A DNA stretch of 44,898 nt from an uncultured Methylomonas sp. (GTDB lineage Bacteria > Pseudomonadota > Gammaproteobacteria > Methylococcales > Methylomonadaceae), in NCBI GenBank assembly GCA_936941155.1, contig CAKZJE010000086.1, positions 1 through 44,898 on the forward strand, read 5' to 3'. Within the stretch, counting starts at the first letter, position 1; the number at the start of each line of letters is the position of its first letter. The translations under genes were made by a program, and so were the position numbers. This document shows, one piece after another, positions 1 through 9,331 of the stretch. The notes beneath the pieces were generated by a model. The model was not told the DNA's origin, did no database searches, and saw only the letters and a program-made list of their open reading frames with translations.

Positions 1-3
1 TTT

Positions 4-77
4 TTTCAGCATTTTTCTAATTTTTCAGTGTTTTTTTTCTCTAAGATACCGCTGGTTTTGAATACTTTCACTGTCTC
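4..77. repeat. Left copy of a 74-bp inverted repeat at the contig end
   Basis: Bases 4-77 are the exact reverse complement of 44825-44898, and identity stops at base 78. The repeat is AT-rich with T runs and has no convincing reading frame. Three extra T residues precede it at the very edge. Housekeeping genes lie between the two copies, so this is more likely a dispersed genomic repeat at which the assembly broke than the two ends of one transposon. That interpretation is inference. Confidence 0.9.
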
Positions 78-152
78 CATTGTTTACGAATGATGCGCTT
101 TAATCCCTCCATGCTACAATCTTGCGAACAACAAACAAGATAATCAAGTTCT

Positions 153-1100
153 ATGAAACACCCCATTGACCCCAAAGTAGACTGTGTTTTCAAAGCCTTG
201 TTAGGCTCAGAAGAAAACCGCGATTTGTTAATCCACTTTCTCAACGCTTTTTTGGCAGAGGAACTTACCGAACCTTTGGTTTGGGTTGAAATTCTAAACC
301 CTTACAATGATAAAGAGTTCATCAGCGATAAACTCAGTGTGGTTGATGTAAAAGCCAAAGACAAACACGAGCGACTTTATCAAATTGAAATCCAACTGAG
401 CAGTTATGGACATTTACCCGCCCGAATTTTATACAACTGGGCAGATATTTATAGTCAACAACTCAAAAGTGGACACGATTATGCTGAACTTAAACCCACT
501 TATTCCATTTGGCTGCTGGCTGAGAACCTCATCAAAGACGATCTGCAAACCGCCCATCACTATAAAATGCGTGATGAATTGGGCAAAACGTTGAATGCGC
601 ACGGCGGTATCTGGCTGTTGGAACTGGATAAATTTCACACTAATTTGATTGAAAGTGAAGACCAGCGTTGGTTAAAATTCTTCAATGAAGCTGAAAAATT
701 AGACGATAATGCCTTACCGGATTGGATGAATACCCTGCAAATGAGACAAGCGATGAATACATTAACTGTTTTTTCCGAAAAAGAACGCCAATATTTTCAA
801 TATCAAGCGCGGCAAGAATACCTGCGCCAACAACGCACCATCCAAAAAGAACAACTGGCAGTGCAAAAAGAACTGGAGCAAAAAGAACTGGCGTTGTTGC
901 AAACGACTCAAGAATTGACGCAGACAACTCAAGAATTGACGCAAACAACTCAAGAATTGACGCAAACAACTCAAGAATTGACGCAAACAACTCAAGAATT
1001 GGCACAAACAACTCAAGAATTGGCACAAGAACGTCAGGAAAAACAAGCTGCTTTTATTGAAATTGAACGCTTGAAAGCACTCTTATCCCAAAAAAAGTAA
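153..1100 (+). CDS. Rpn-family PD-(D/E)XK nuclease / transposase-like protein with a C-terminal heptad repeat
   Basis: The 315-residue protein opens with the Rpn/PDDEXK-transposase signature around residues 6-20 (DPKVDCVFKALLGSEENR). A plausible nuclease core is D65 followed by E79 and Q81 (VDVKAKD...QIEIQ). Members of this family are recombination-promoting DNA nucleases, and some act as antiphage toxins. Residues 225-310 form a Gln/Glu/Leu-rich coiled coil containing six copies of TTQEL(T/A)Q at 251-292. In-frame ATG codons at 726, 741 and 753 lie just before the C-terminal part and could permit an internal small product, as known for some rpn genes; here that is inference. The gene is monocistronic and converges on the kinase at 1158. 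The family call is strong, but activity is unknown. Confidence 0.85.
   Translation: MKHPIDPKVDCVFKALLGSEENRDLLIHFLNAFLAEELTEPLVWVEILNPYNDKEFISDKLSVVDVKAKDKHERLYQIEIQLSSYGHLPARILYNWADIYSQQLKSGHDYAELKPTYSIWLLAENLIKDDLQTAHHYKMRDELGKTLNAHGGIWLLELDKFHTNLIESEDQRWLKFFNEAEKLDDNALPDWMNTLQMRQAMNTLTVFSEKERQYFQYQARQEYLRQQRTIQKEQLAVQKELEQKELALLQTTQELTQTTQELTQTTQELTQTTQELTQTTQELAQTTQELAQERQEKQAAFIEIERLKALLSQKK
903..1028 (+). repeat. Six tandem 21-bp in-frame repeats in the rpn gene
   Basis: There are six head-to-tail 21-bp units (acaactcaagaattgacgca plus one base), each encoding TTQELTQ or TTQELAQ. Units 2-4 are identical to each other, and units 5-6 are identical to each other. The unit length is a multiple of three, so copy-number change by slippage would alter coiled-coil length without shifting the frame. 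Confidence 0.95.
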
Positions 1101-1105
1101 ATCAC

Positions 1106-1144
1106 AAAAAAAGCGCGGATTGCTAAATGATGCGCTTCATTTTC
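1106..1144. terminator. Probable terminator between convergent genes
   Basis: The stem AAGCGC (1111-1116) pairs with GCGCTT (1132-1137) over a 15-nt loop. An A7 run lies on the left, giving a U tract for the minus-strand kinase transcript, and TCATTTT lies on the right. It sits between the stops of the rpn gene and the kinase and could serve both directions, better for the minus strand. Confidence 0.5.
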
Positions 1145-1157
1145 CAAAGCCTCAGTT

Positions 1158-3947
1158 TTATTCCAAACTTGCCGCAGCTTCCAAAGCACACGCATGTGCG
1201 CTTTCTAATGAATTGATTAGCAACGAAATTTCATCCATATTTTGAGTGCCCAACGCATATTCTAATTTCGTTGCTAAAGCATACAGCTCTTTCGCCTCCA
1301 AATTTCCCGCCACACCTTTGAGAGAATGCGCCAACTGAATGGCATCTTCAAGATTTTCACACGCAATCGCTTTCTGCAATTGCGAAATGGTATCGGCATA
1401 ATTATTTTTAAACATCAAAAGCAATTTTCGCAATAATTGCGTATTGCCATTTACGCGCAGTAAAGCGGTGGGAATATCAAACGGCGGTAAAAAAGCGGGG
1501 AAATTATCCTGCGTCAACTTTTGTTCTTTTGGCAGGCGTAAATACACAGCTTCTGTGGAAATGCGCTGCGCTGGCAGCCAGCGACTCAAACTTTCACTCA
1601 ACATTTGCGGGTTAATCGGCTTAGTCAAATGATCGTTCATGCCAGCGGCTAAACTTTTTTCACGATCGCCGCTCATTGCATGTGCCGTCATTGCCAAAAT
1701 CGGCAAATCTGCAAGACGTTGTTCAGAACGAATCAAGCGCGTTGCCGTCAGTCCGTCCATTTCAGGCATTTGAATATCCATGAGCACTAAGTCAAAGGCT
1801 TCGCTGGTGGCTTTTTGCAAACCTTGCTTACCGTTTTCCGCAATATCAACGTTAATCCCTAAATCGTTTAATAATTCAATTGCCAATTCGCGGTTAATTT
1901 CATTATCTTCCACCAACAACACGCGCCGCCCCGTAAAATCATTGTTAGCTGCAATGGTTGGTCGCTCTGAAACCACCGTGCTTTGCAGAGAAATTCCTAC
2001 TGTGACGGTAAAATAAAATGTGCTGCCTTTTCCTAATTCACTTTCTACCCAAATTGTGCCCTGCATCAGCTCAGCGAGTTGCTTGCTAATCACCAAACCC
2101 AACCCCGTTCCGCCATATTTGCGTGTGGTGGAATTGTCCGCTTGCGTAAAAGGCTGAAATAATCCTGCCATTTGTTCAGGACTAATCCCAATCCCGCTGT
2201 CTTTCACCGAAAACCGCAGTTTTACCGTGTTATTTTGCAAAAATGCCTCAGTAGCGACAGAAACAATAATATTGCCTTTTTCAGTAAACTTAATCGCATT
2301 GCCTACCAAATTAATCAGAATTTGGCTTAAGCGTAGCGAGTCGCCCATTAACAAGCGCGGCGTTTGTGAACTCACCAAAGTCAGCAAATTAATATTTTTT
2401 TGTTTGGCTTTAATGCCGACAATATCCGATAAATTGCGCAACAAATCATCCACCGAAAACATCAGATATTCTAGCTCTAGTTTTCCTGCCTCAATTTTAG
2501 AAAAATCTAAAATATCATTGATAATTCCTAACAACGATTGCGATGCGTAATCAATTTTACTTAAATAATGCTGTTGTTTTGGGGTCAATTCAGTGCGCAT
2601 CGCCAAATGTATCATTCCCATAATCGCATTCATGGGCGTGCGAATTTCGTGACTCATATTCGCCAAAAAGTCCGATTTTGCCTTGCTAGCACTTTGCGCA
2701 AGATTGCGCGACTCCTCCAATTCTTTGGTACGCTCCGCCACGCGCTGATCGAGTAAATCTTTTTCTTTTGCCAAGGCGAGAGTAGCTTCTTTGCGCAACC
2801 GTAAATTTTGGAATAAGGAAACAAGCAACAGCGATTCAATAATAAACGCGATAATTGCAACCGTTATTTCTACGCGATATTTATACCAATCCGATGCTTT
2901 GCGATTAAGAATAATGCTGCCAGCAGGCAAATGACTATCGGGAATATGCCAACGTTTTAATTCTGCATCATCAAAATAATAACCCTTAGTTGCAGCATCT
3001 ATTTGCGCTCTGGTTTCTGGCAAAGGCAAACCCAACACTGCATCAGCGGTTAAGTTGCCTATTTTAGTCGCGCTAATCATATAGCCGCCCACTGCGCCAT
3101 ATCCTAAAAAAGTATCGTAAAAACTAAAAATCGGCACAGGAGACAGTGTTTTTAATTTAGACAGTAAATTACGCGGAATTTCACGCATATTCAGCCTATC
3201 GACGGTGACTGGATAATACAAAATTGCCGTATTTGGCGGCAGTTTTTGAATCTTTGCATATAACCCAGCAAAGGAAAAATTATCCCAATTTTCCAGCTCG
3301 ATCGGTCTTGATAATTTAGCTTTAGCCGCGTTGCAGCTTTCAGCAACCATGTAACCGAACTTGCTAAACTCAGAAATCACAATCACTCGCTGCACAGTAG
3401 GCTGCACTTTTAAAATCGTATTCAAAGGCTCAACACACTCTTCACCCGCCATCAACGCGCCTTTTTCCTCCCCCACAGAAAGCGTAATAAATTGGCGTTT
3501 AATACCCGGAAAAACAGTCGGATAACGATTTAAAAACTCAAAAACATAATCATCTTCGGTCACAATCAAATCAAATTTAATTTCACTGTATTTTGCCTCT
3601 AACAATGCCAAAAACTTGCTATCGGACACGTTAAAACTCAAGCGTTGTGCTTCAAATCGTTCTTCAAATAATTCAGGTCTTTTTGTAAAAGGCACTTGTT
3701 CTAAGCGAGCAAACAACGCAGCACGCAATGTAGCCTGCCAAGGCAAGGTATCGTGGTAAGAATAGAGAATTAGCACTTTGCGGGCTGCATTAGCCGAGGG
3801 AGGTGGCGAAATCGCCATCGGTCTAATCGCTGAGTTTTCAGAAAAACCAATCGCAAGAGCGGTATTTTGAAAAAACAGGCAAACGAAAATCGGTACAATA
3901 AAGTACAGCGTTGTGACTAATGTTTTTTTGATGTCGATGATTTTCAT
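1158..3947 (-). CDS. Hybrid histidine kinase: periplasmic ABC-binding-like sensor, HisKA, HATPase, REC, Hpt
   Basis: This 929-residue membrane kinase carries a full internal phosphorelay. Residues 10-32 form a signal anchor. Residues 57-345 resemble an ABC-type periplasmic substrate-binding fold (start [11 protein letters not shown]). A transmembrane helix follows at about 358-380, then a coiled coil. HisKA has phospho-acceptor H433 ([10 protein letters not shown]). The ATPase has an N box at N546-N550 and a G box GGTGLGL at 612-618. The REC domain has D724 ([11 protein letters not shown]) and K776. The C-terminal Hpt has H874 (AHSLKG). All phosphotransfer residues are intact, and no DNA-binding output is present. 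A weak -10 (TATAAT) lies on the minus strand at 3997-4002. The ligand is unknown. Confidence 0.93.
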   Translation of the reverse strand: MKIIDIKKTLVTTLYFIVPIFVCLFFQNTALAIGFSENSAIRPMAISPPPSANAARKVLILYSYHDTLPWQATLRAALFARLEQVPFTKRPELFEERFEAQRLSFNVSDSKFLALLEAKYSEIKFDLIVTEDDYVFEFLNRYPTVFPGIKRQFITLSVGEEKGALMAGEECVEPLNTILKVQPTVQRVIVISEFSKFGYMVAESCNAAKAKLSRPIELENWDNFSFAGLYAKIQKLPPNTAILYYPVTVDRLNMREIPRNLLSKLKTLSPVPIFSFYDTFLGYGAVGGYMISATKIGNLTADAVLGLPLPETRAQIDAATKGYYFDDAELKRWHIPDSHLPAGSIILNRKASDWYKYRVEITVAIIAFIIESLLLVSLFQNLRLRKEATLALAKEKDLLDQRVAERTKELEESRNLAQSASKAKSDFLANMSHEIRTPMNAIMGMIHLAMRTELTPKQQHYLSKIDYASQSLLGIINDILDFSKIEAGKLELEYLMFSVDDLLRNLSDIVGIKAKQKNINLLTLVSSQTPRLLMGDSLRLSQILINLVGNAIKFTEKGNIIVSVATEAFLQNNTVKLRFSVKDSGIGISPEQMAGLFQPFTQADNSTTRKYGGTGLGLVISKQLAELMQGTIWVESELGKGSTFYFTVTVGISLQSTVVSERPTIAANNDFTGRRVLLVEDNEINRELAIELLNDLGINVDIAENGKQGLQKATSEAFDLVLMDIQMPEMDGLTATRLIRSEQRLADLPILAMTAHAMSGDREKSLAAGMNDHLTKPINPQMLSESLSRWLPAQRISTEAVYLRLPKEQKLTQDNFPAFLPPFDIPTALLRVNGNTQLLRKLLLMFKNNYADTISQLQKAIACENLEDAIQLAHSLKGVAGNLEAKELYALATKLEYALGTQNMDEISLLINSLESAHACALEAAASLE

Positions 3948-4190
3948 TTATACAGATTTTATCAATTAAGTGGCGCGGCTGTCTGTGAAACTGAAAATTA
4001 TAACCTGTTGGTTGAATTTTAAAATTTTACAGTTGATAATAAAACCACTCATAACTACTTGAGTAAAAAGTTAAATTTGTCTGTGCACTCAGTTAAGGCA
4101 AAATTCATTAAAACACCATATACTGGCTGAGTGTATTCACTTTACACGTTTGACTGATGTTTTTAACAATAATAAAAAGAGAGATTTACT

Positions 4191-4475
4191 ATGAACAAAA
4201 TAACTATCTTGTTGGCAGCTGTAATTTTTGCAAGCCCTGTGTTTGCTGAAGAAGCTAAAGTTGAAGCAGCTCCAGAAGTTGCAGCTCCTGCTGTTGCTGA
4301 AGAAGCAAAAGCTCCTGCTGAAGCAGCTGCGCCAGAAGCGGCTAAAGCAGCAGAGCCTGCGGCTGAAGCTAAAAAAGAAGTAAAAGCAAAAACGGCTATG
4401 AAAAAACACAAAAAAACAAATCTTCATTACACCGTTGTTGAACCTAAAAAATACAAAGTTATCCCTGTAAAATAA
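4191..4475 (+). CDS. Small secreted Ala/Glu/Lys-rich low-complexity protein
   Basis: The 94-residue product has a clear Sec signal peptide (MNKITILLAAVIFASPVFA, cleavage before EEAK). An Ala/Glu/Pro-rich low-complexity stretch covers residues 20-62. A basic segment rich in Lys follows (KKEVKAKTAMKKHKK), then the tail HYTVVEPKKYKVIPVK. A GAGAG ribosome site precedes the ATG by about 7 nt, and an intrinsic terminator follows, both supporting expression. I do not recognise a family; an exported envelope-associated or stress peptide is possible. The codons are dominated by gct/gca/gaa, giving spurious long frames on the other strand. Confidence 0.75.
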   Translation: MNKITILLAAVIFASPVFAEEAKVEAAPEVAAPAVAEEAKAPAEAAAPEAAKAAEPAAEAKKEVKAKTAMKKHKKTNLHYTVVEPKKYKVIPVK

Positions 4476-4516
4476 CTTTTGCAACTCGCTTAACTATTAA
4501 GCAAAAGTTTTACCCC

Positions 4517-4554
4517 AAAAAACCTGTCAGGTTTCGACTTGGCAGGTTTTTTTT
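4517..4554 (+). terminator. Rho-independent terminator of the small secreted protein gene
   Basis: Arm AAAACCTGTC (4519-4528) pairs with GGCAGGTTTT (4541-4550) with one G-T wobble, and T8 runs on at 4547-4554. It lies 42 bp after the stop codon at 4475. Confidence 0.85.
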
Positions 4555-4622
4555 ATTGCCTAACATTTACTTTCTTTAAATAAACCACATCTACTTTGAG
4601 AAACGTAGTTTTTTGTTGAATC

Positions 4623-4650
4623 GTAGAGACGCAATATTTTGCGTCTCTAC
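4623..4650. repeat. TAGAGACGC-type palindromic repeat
   Basis: GTAGAGACGCAA (4623-4634) and TTGCGTCTCTAC (4639-4650) form a perfect 12-bp inverted repeat around TATT. A related palindrome with TGTAGAGACA arms lies at 44128-44163, and a degenerate half resembling it (cgcgcctctac) at about 7850-7860. It lies in the 360-bp gap between convergent genes and has no obvious U tract, so I call it a dispersed repeat rather than a terminator. Confidence 0.8.
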
Positions 4651-4710
4651 ACGTTTGCATAGCGTCTAACCATTTAAAAAACTATGTATTTCTGAATGGA
4701 TGCGGTTTAG

Positions 4711-4744
4711 TGACAAAACTTTTCAAGACAACCGGTCGTTTTTT
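4711..4744. repeat. AAGACnACCGGTCGTnTT palindrome, copy 1
   Basis: The imperfect palindrome AAGACAACC/GGTCGTTTT (4725-4742) is preceded by TGACAAAACTTTTC. The same core occurs at 29297-29314 and 44769-44798, and the copy at 44760 shares the leading TGACAAA. This copy lies between convergent genes, which argues for a dispersed repeat rather than a promoter operator. Confidence 0.7.
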
Positions 4745-4837
4745 ATTTTCAGAAAATGTAGGTTCGGATTTATCCGCACAATGCGAATTTATCACACCAA
4801 CAAAAACATCAATCGCTCAAAACGGATGCTTGACTAC

Positions 4838-7756
4838 TTAATCAGCCCTTCCACATCTTGCAGTATTCGGTGTTGCAAGCAACAACTCCACTTCAGGCTT
4901 TACTTTTTCCACAGCGGCAATCAATTCAATCAACAATTTTTCAATATCTTGCTGCCGCTGTTCATAAAAAGCCGCTTCAATTGTCAAAGTCGCCTTAAAT
5001 AACTCGCGCATTCCCAAATTTCCGGCAACGCCTTTCAATTTATGATTAAGTTGTTTAATTTCTTGAAATTTCTGCTGCGCCAACCACGTTAATAATTGAC
5101 TCTCCATATCACTATATTCCTTTAAAAACAACGTTAAACCGCATTGATACATCGGCATTTCTCGCCACCGTCGCAAAGCATCCTCAAGATCAATACAATG
5201 CAAATCAAGCACCGGCAGATTAACTTTTGCCTCAGTCACAACAGCTTTAGGCTGAATCAGCGTACCTATTCCCGTTGCTAAAATCTGTTCCATTGTGACA
5301 AATAACTCATTAAAATCAATGGGTTTTCCAACAGTGGCATTCATTCCAACTTTCGCATATTTCTCACGCTCTTCTGACATCACACTCGCCGTCATCGCAA
5401 TAATTGCTATTTGCTCAGAACGATTTTTTTCTAACGCGCGGATTCGTTGTGTTGCTTCCAAGCCGTCCATTTCCGGCATATTAATATCCATTAAAATCAA
5501 ATCGAATCGTTGCTTGCCAAACGCTGCCACCGCCTCTAAACCATTTTTAGCAACCGTGACGTTGTGCTGCTGCTGTAGCAAACGAGTTTGGGTCAACAAA
5601 ATATTTTCCTCAATATCTTCCACCAACAAAACATTAAATTTTCGTTTAGAAACAAAATCTTGAGATAAAACATCGTTGGCAATGGTCTCAGCCAGCAGCG
5701 CGTCTTGCTCCACAGTTGTTGCGGCTAATTTCACGGTAAAATAAAACTTGCTGCCCTTTCCTAACTGACTTTCCACCCAAATTGTGCCGCCCATCAACTG
5801 GACTAATTGTTTGGCAATGGTTGTTCCTAAACCTGTGCCGCCAAAGCGTCTGGAAGTGGATGAATCGGCTTGTTGAAAAGCGTTAAAAATATGCTCTATT
5901 TCTGCCGCTGTCATCCCAATGCCGCTATCTGCAATACAAAAACAAATCAATTCAGCAGAATCAGGATAAAAATCAGCCGCAATTTTAACAAAACCTTTTT
6001 CCGTAAATTTAATCGCATTCGCAATTAAATTGGTTAAAATTTGATTTAGCCGAAAAGAATCGCCGACAAAATTACGTTTTAATGCCGGATTTATGTCAAC
6101 AGATAAAGCTAATCCTTTATCACGCGCATTAATTTCCACAAATCGCACTGTTTCTGCAATCAGATGTGCTAAATTGAAAGGGCGACTTTCTAAAACTAAT
6201 TTGCCACTTTCCAATTTACTCACATCAAGAATATTATTAATTAAGCCTAATAATTGTTTTGCAGAACCATAAGCTGTTTCAAGATAATAATGTTGTTTTG
6301 AGGTGCACTTAACATCATCTAATAACAACTTCATAAAGCCTAAAACAGAATTCATCGGTGTGCGAATTTCATGGCTCATATTCGCTAAAAAATCACTTTT
6401 TGCTTGACTTGCAGCTTCGGCTTTTTGTTTTGCCTTTGCCAATTTTTTGTTTAATTCTGCTAAATCATGGGTGCGTTTTTCAACTTCTCTTTCTAAAAAA
6501 AGATTTTGTTCTTTAATTAAATAGGTATTTGCGGCTAATGATTTTTCATTTTCAGATTTTAGAATGCTAATTTTATCAGCTAAGGCAAATGATAAGAAAG
6601 CCGTTAATAATACATAAGCAAGCAGTAATGAATCATAGGTTAATAAAACTCTCGCTATTTCATGTATATCAAAAGGCCATAACTGATAACGAATAGACAT
6701 GGCAAACAAACCATGCAATACGGGAAATGCCCAGCCAATCATAAAATAACGCGCTGGGTGATAACCTTTGTAGTATAGAAATAACCCCATGATTAACATA
6801 GAAGTATTAGCAACAACTTGCGCGATAAAACCAATTGCCATAATGCTGAAATAATAATCAGCGGAAATAGCTAGATAGATAAGCAATCCGGCTAAAATAT
6901 ATTTTTCTAATTGCGCTATTCTATAAAGAAGGATTGATTGTTTCTTGATTTGTAAAAAACTAATGCCAAAATTGATGCCAGAAATAATACCAATTCCCCA
7001 AATGGCAGGAACAGCATAATAATTGAATTCAGGATTATCTGGCCAGAGATATTGCGAGCCTAATCCAATTTGTGAAAATCGCGCCGCGCCAATGGTTAAA
7101 TTAAATAAACAATAATATAAATAATTGCTTTCTTTTAACGATAACCACATAAATAAATTATGAAAACAAACTAATAAAATATACGCATAAAAAGCTCCCC
7201 AAACAAATGAATCTTCTCGCGAGGTTAATGCAAATTCGTCAGGTGATGAGATTCTGAGAGCAATATTCATGCTCGATTCTGTTTGAAATCGCATATAAAA
7301 GGTTTTTGTTTCACCTAGAGACAAAGGCAGCTTGAAGGTGAATTTAGGATAAGCTATTTCGCGAGTGGAAAAAGGATAATAAGTGCCTGTTCTTTTACAA
7401 TTGTATTTTGCGTTGTTATTCTGTGGCACACAAAAATCAATATGCTGCATGTTAGGAAAATACAATTGCAAAAACCATTGCGGAATTTGCGTGGCTTGAT
7501 GATTCACGCGAAATCGCACCCAATAAACTGAATGGGTAAAGCCGTAACTGACTGAAATATCTTGAATAGGCGCAAAGCGTTGTGCAGTGCTGTTTTGTGT
7601 GACATCTGCAAGGGTTAACGTGCCGAGTATGTCTTCTAAGATGTCAAATTTTACCGAATAGCCTGGTTGCTGATTCGCTAAAACAAGGGGGGAGCTGGCA
7701 TAGTTGGCGACAGGAAATATCCAGCAGACTAAGAAGAATAGTAAAATTTTATTCAT
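4838..7756 (-). CDS. Hybrid histidine kinase with 7TMR-DISM sensor, REC and Hpt
   Basis: I place the start at the ATG that begins the signal peptide [20 protein letters not shown], as in the two paralogues downstream; an upstream ATG at 7807 would add 17 residues. The mature part starts with a 7TMR-DISMED2-like extracellular domain (about residues 25-175). Seven hydrophobic helices follow (about 185-395, 7TMR-DISM_7TM), then a coiled coil. Numbered from the 7807 start, HisKA has H479 ([10 protein letters not shown]), the ATPase has N597, REC has D774 and K828, and Hpt has H922 (NHKLKG). DISM-type sensors are thought to bind small ligands, often carbohydrates. Unlike its paralogues it ends in Hpt and not in the conserved 60-residue tail. 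Confidence 0.93.
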   Translation of the reverse strand: MNKILLFFLVCWIFPVANYASSPLVLANQQPGYSVKFDILEDILGTLTLADVTQNSTAQRFAPIQDISVSYGFTHSVYWVRFRVNHQATQIPQWFLQLYFPNMQHIDFCVPQNNNAKYNCKRTGTYYPFSTREIAYPKFTFKLPLSLGETKTFYMRFQTESSMNIALRISSPDEFALTSREDSFVWGAFYAYILLVCFHNLFMWLSLKESNYLYYCLFNLTIGAARFSQIGLGSQYLWPDNPEFNYYAVPAIWGIGIISGINFGISFLQIKKQSILLYRIAQLEKYILAGLLIYLAISADYYFSIMAIGFIAQVVANTSMLIMGLFLYYKGYHPARYFMIGWAFPVLHGLFAMSIRYQLWPFDIHEIARVLLTYDSLLLAYVLLTAFLSFALADKISILKSENEKSLAANTYLIKEQNLFLEREVEKRTHDLAELNKKLAKAKQKAEAASQAKSDFLANMSHEIRTPMNSVLGFMKLLLDDVKCTSKQHYYLETAYGSAKQLLGLINNILDVSKLESGKLVLESRPFNLAHLIAETVRFVEINARDKGLALSVDINPALKRNFVGDSFRLNQILTNLIANAIKFTEKGFVKIAADFYPDSAELICFCIADSGIGMTAAEIEHIFNAFQQADSSTSRRFGGTGLGTTIAKQLVQLMGGTIWVESQLGKGSKFYFTVKLAATTVEQDALLAETIANDVLSQDFVSKRKFNVLLVEDIEENILLTQTRLLQQQHNVTVAKNGLEAVAAFGKQRFDLILMDINMPEMDGLEATQRIRALEKNRSEQIAIIAMTASVMSEEREKYAKVGMNATVGKPIDFNELFVTMEQILATGIGTLIQPKAVVTEAKVNLPVLDLHCIDLEDALRRWREMPMYQCGLTLFLKEYSDMESQLLTWLAQQKFQEIKQLNHKLKGVAGNLGMRELFKATLTIEAAFYEQRQQDIEKLLIELIAAVEKVKPEVELLLATPNTARCGRAD

Positions 7757-7931
7757 GTTTTTGCTGCCGATATTGCTAAACCTTGTCAAACGTAAATTGC
7801 TAAACATAAGTTTTAGGTCTTTACGTCACCTGAAAGTTGCGAGGAATCGCGCCTCTACATTTTTTATTGGGTTTACGCATAAAGTTCTGTTTTCGCGCTA
7901 CAAAAATAACTAACTATTTATTTTCAATGAG

Positions 7932-9308
7932 TTATTGCGCTTGAAATACCACAAACTGGTTTCTACCTTGGTGCTTCGCTTCATATAAAGCGATGTCAGC
8001 TTGCTTAATTAACACATCAGGTGCTAGGTCTAAATTAGGAACCATGCAGGCAACACCAATGCTGACAGTGACTATATCTTTCACTCGTGAGGCACGATGA
8101 GGCATGGCTAGCGCGGAAATTTTATCGCGAATCGCCTGTGCAATGACCATCGCACCGGCTTGATTGGTTTCTGGCAAAATCACCACAAACTCCTCGCCAC
8201 CATAACGCGCGGCTAAATCCGCAGGGCGACACACGACATCTTGCAAGGCTTGTGCAATTTGAATTAGACAATCATCACCTTCTTGATGTCCGTAGCTGTC
8301 GTTGTAGAGTTTAAAATAATCCACATCCAACATCAGCAAAGAAAGAGCGTGTTGCGAGCGATGTAAGCGTCGCCATTCTTGCGCTAAAAAATCGTCAAAA
8401 CAGCGGCGATTAGCAATTTTAGTCAGCCCATCTAAATTCGCTAAAATTTGCAGTTCGTGATTTGCTGCTTGCAAATCCAGCTCCATTTGTTTACGCGACG
8501 TAATATCTCGCACCGTAATTGCAAAGCCGTCACCTAATTTGACAGCGACAAAGTGAAACCAAAGTGAATCACCATAGACATAATAAAAATCCTCTTCAAA
8601 TGATTCGCCCGTTTCCACGATGCTGACAAAACGCTGAAATAATTCTGTATTGATGCGGTGAATAAACTTTTTAAACACCAATTTGCCAATCAGCTCTTCT
8701 CGACTGTGATTAAACGCGCGTGCGATCACAGGATTCACCACTAAACACCGAAAATCTTCAATTTCACCTGTTTGCGAATTGCGCACGGCTTGTAACGCTG
8801 CAATGCCATCAAGCGCACTGTTTAAGACACTGGCTAATAAAGCTCTGGATTGATACAGCACTTCTTCGGTTTCTTGGCGTTTTTTAACTTCTTGCTGTAA
8901 GGCATTTTTTTGCCGCTGAATCGTGAGTTGATTTTCTATTCGGGCAACAACTTCTTCAATTTCAAAGGGTTTGGTAATGTAATCGACACCGCCGCAGCTA
9001 AAAGCCTTCACTTTATCAATTTTATCATCTAGCGCACTGATAAAAATAACCGGAATATTGCGTAATTTAGCATCCGCTTTGAGAGCGGCACAGACTTGAT
9101 ACCCGTCCATTTCTGGCATTTTAATATCTAATAAAATCAAATCCGGCTCTTTAACATGCAGTGTTTTTAACGCCATTTTGCCACTGGTCACGCTGCGAAT
9201 GGTATAGTCTAATTGAATCAATAACTCACTAAGTAATTGTAAATTATCAGGTAAATCATCCACTAAAAGAATGCTGCCTTTGTTGTTGCTGGAGTCGGTT
9301 GTCGTCAT
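7932..9308 (-). CDS. Response regulator diguanylate cyclase (REC-PAS-GGDEF)
   Basis: In this 458-residue soluble protein, REC spans residues 12-128 with acceptor D61 (LILLDIKMPEMDG) and K113 (TKPF). A coiled linker follows, then a PAS-like domain at about 150-270, and GGDEF from about 285. The active-site motif is GGEEF at 370-374, and the allosteric I-site RxxD (RPAD 361-364) lies five residues before it, so c-di-GMP synthesis with product inhibition is expected. It starts 23 bp after the stop of the upstream kinase (9332-12088), in the same direction, and is the natural output of that kinase. No TM segment is present. Confidence 0.93.
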   Translation of the reverse strand: MTTTDSSNNKGSILLVDDLPDNLQLLSELLIQLDYTIRSVTSGKMALKTLHVKEPDLILLDIKMPEMDGYQVCAALKADAKLRNIPVIFISALDDKIDKVKAFSCGGVDYITKPFEIEEVVARIENQLTIQRQKNALQQEVKKRQETEEVLYQSRALLASVLNSALDGIAALQAVRNSQTGEIEDFRCLVVNPVIARAFNHSREELIGKLVFKKFIHRINTELFQRFVSIVETGESFEEDFYYVYGDSLWFHFVAVKLGDGFAITVRDITSRKQMELDLQAANHELQILANLDGLTKIANRRCFDDFLAQEWRRLHRSQHALSLLMLDVDYFKLYNDSYGHQEGDDCLIQIAQALQDVVCRPADLAARYGGEEFVVILPETNQAGAMVIAQAIRDKISALAMPHRASRVKDIVTVSIGVACMVPNLDLAPDVLIKQADIALYEAKHQGRNQFVVFQAQ

Positions 9309-9331
9309 AATTCGGTTGTCTTTATAAGTAA

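Noticed and set aside
682-1060. Repeat-rich frames antisense to or out of frame with the rpn heptad repeats
   Set aside because: A 21-bp repeat keeps all frames open at once; only the plus frame carries the nuclease signature.
153-1100. Reading the whole contig as a transposon: the transposase-like Rpn gene next to the left inverted repeat
   Set aside because: Housekeeping genes rimO, pfp and csp lie inside the repeats, and Rpn proteins are not known to use such terminal repeats.
4137-4484. Long minus-strand frames opposite the small secreted protein
   Set aside because: They arise from the alternating gct/gaa codon pattern of the Ala/Glu-rich gene and have no signal, family resemblance or ribosome site.
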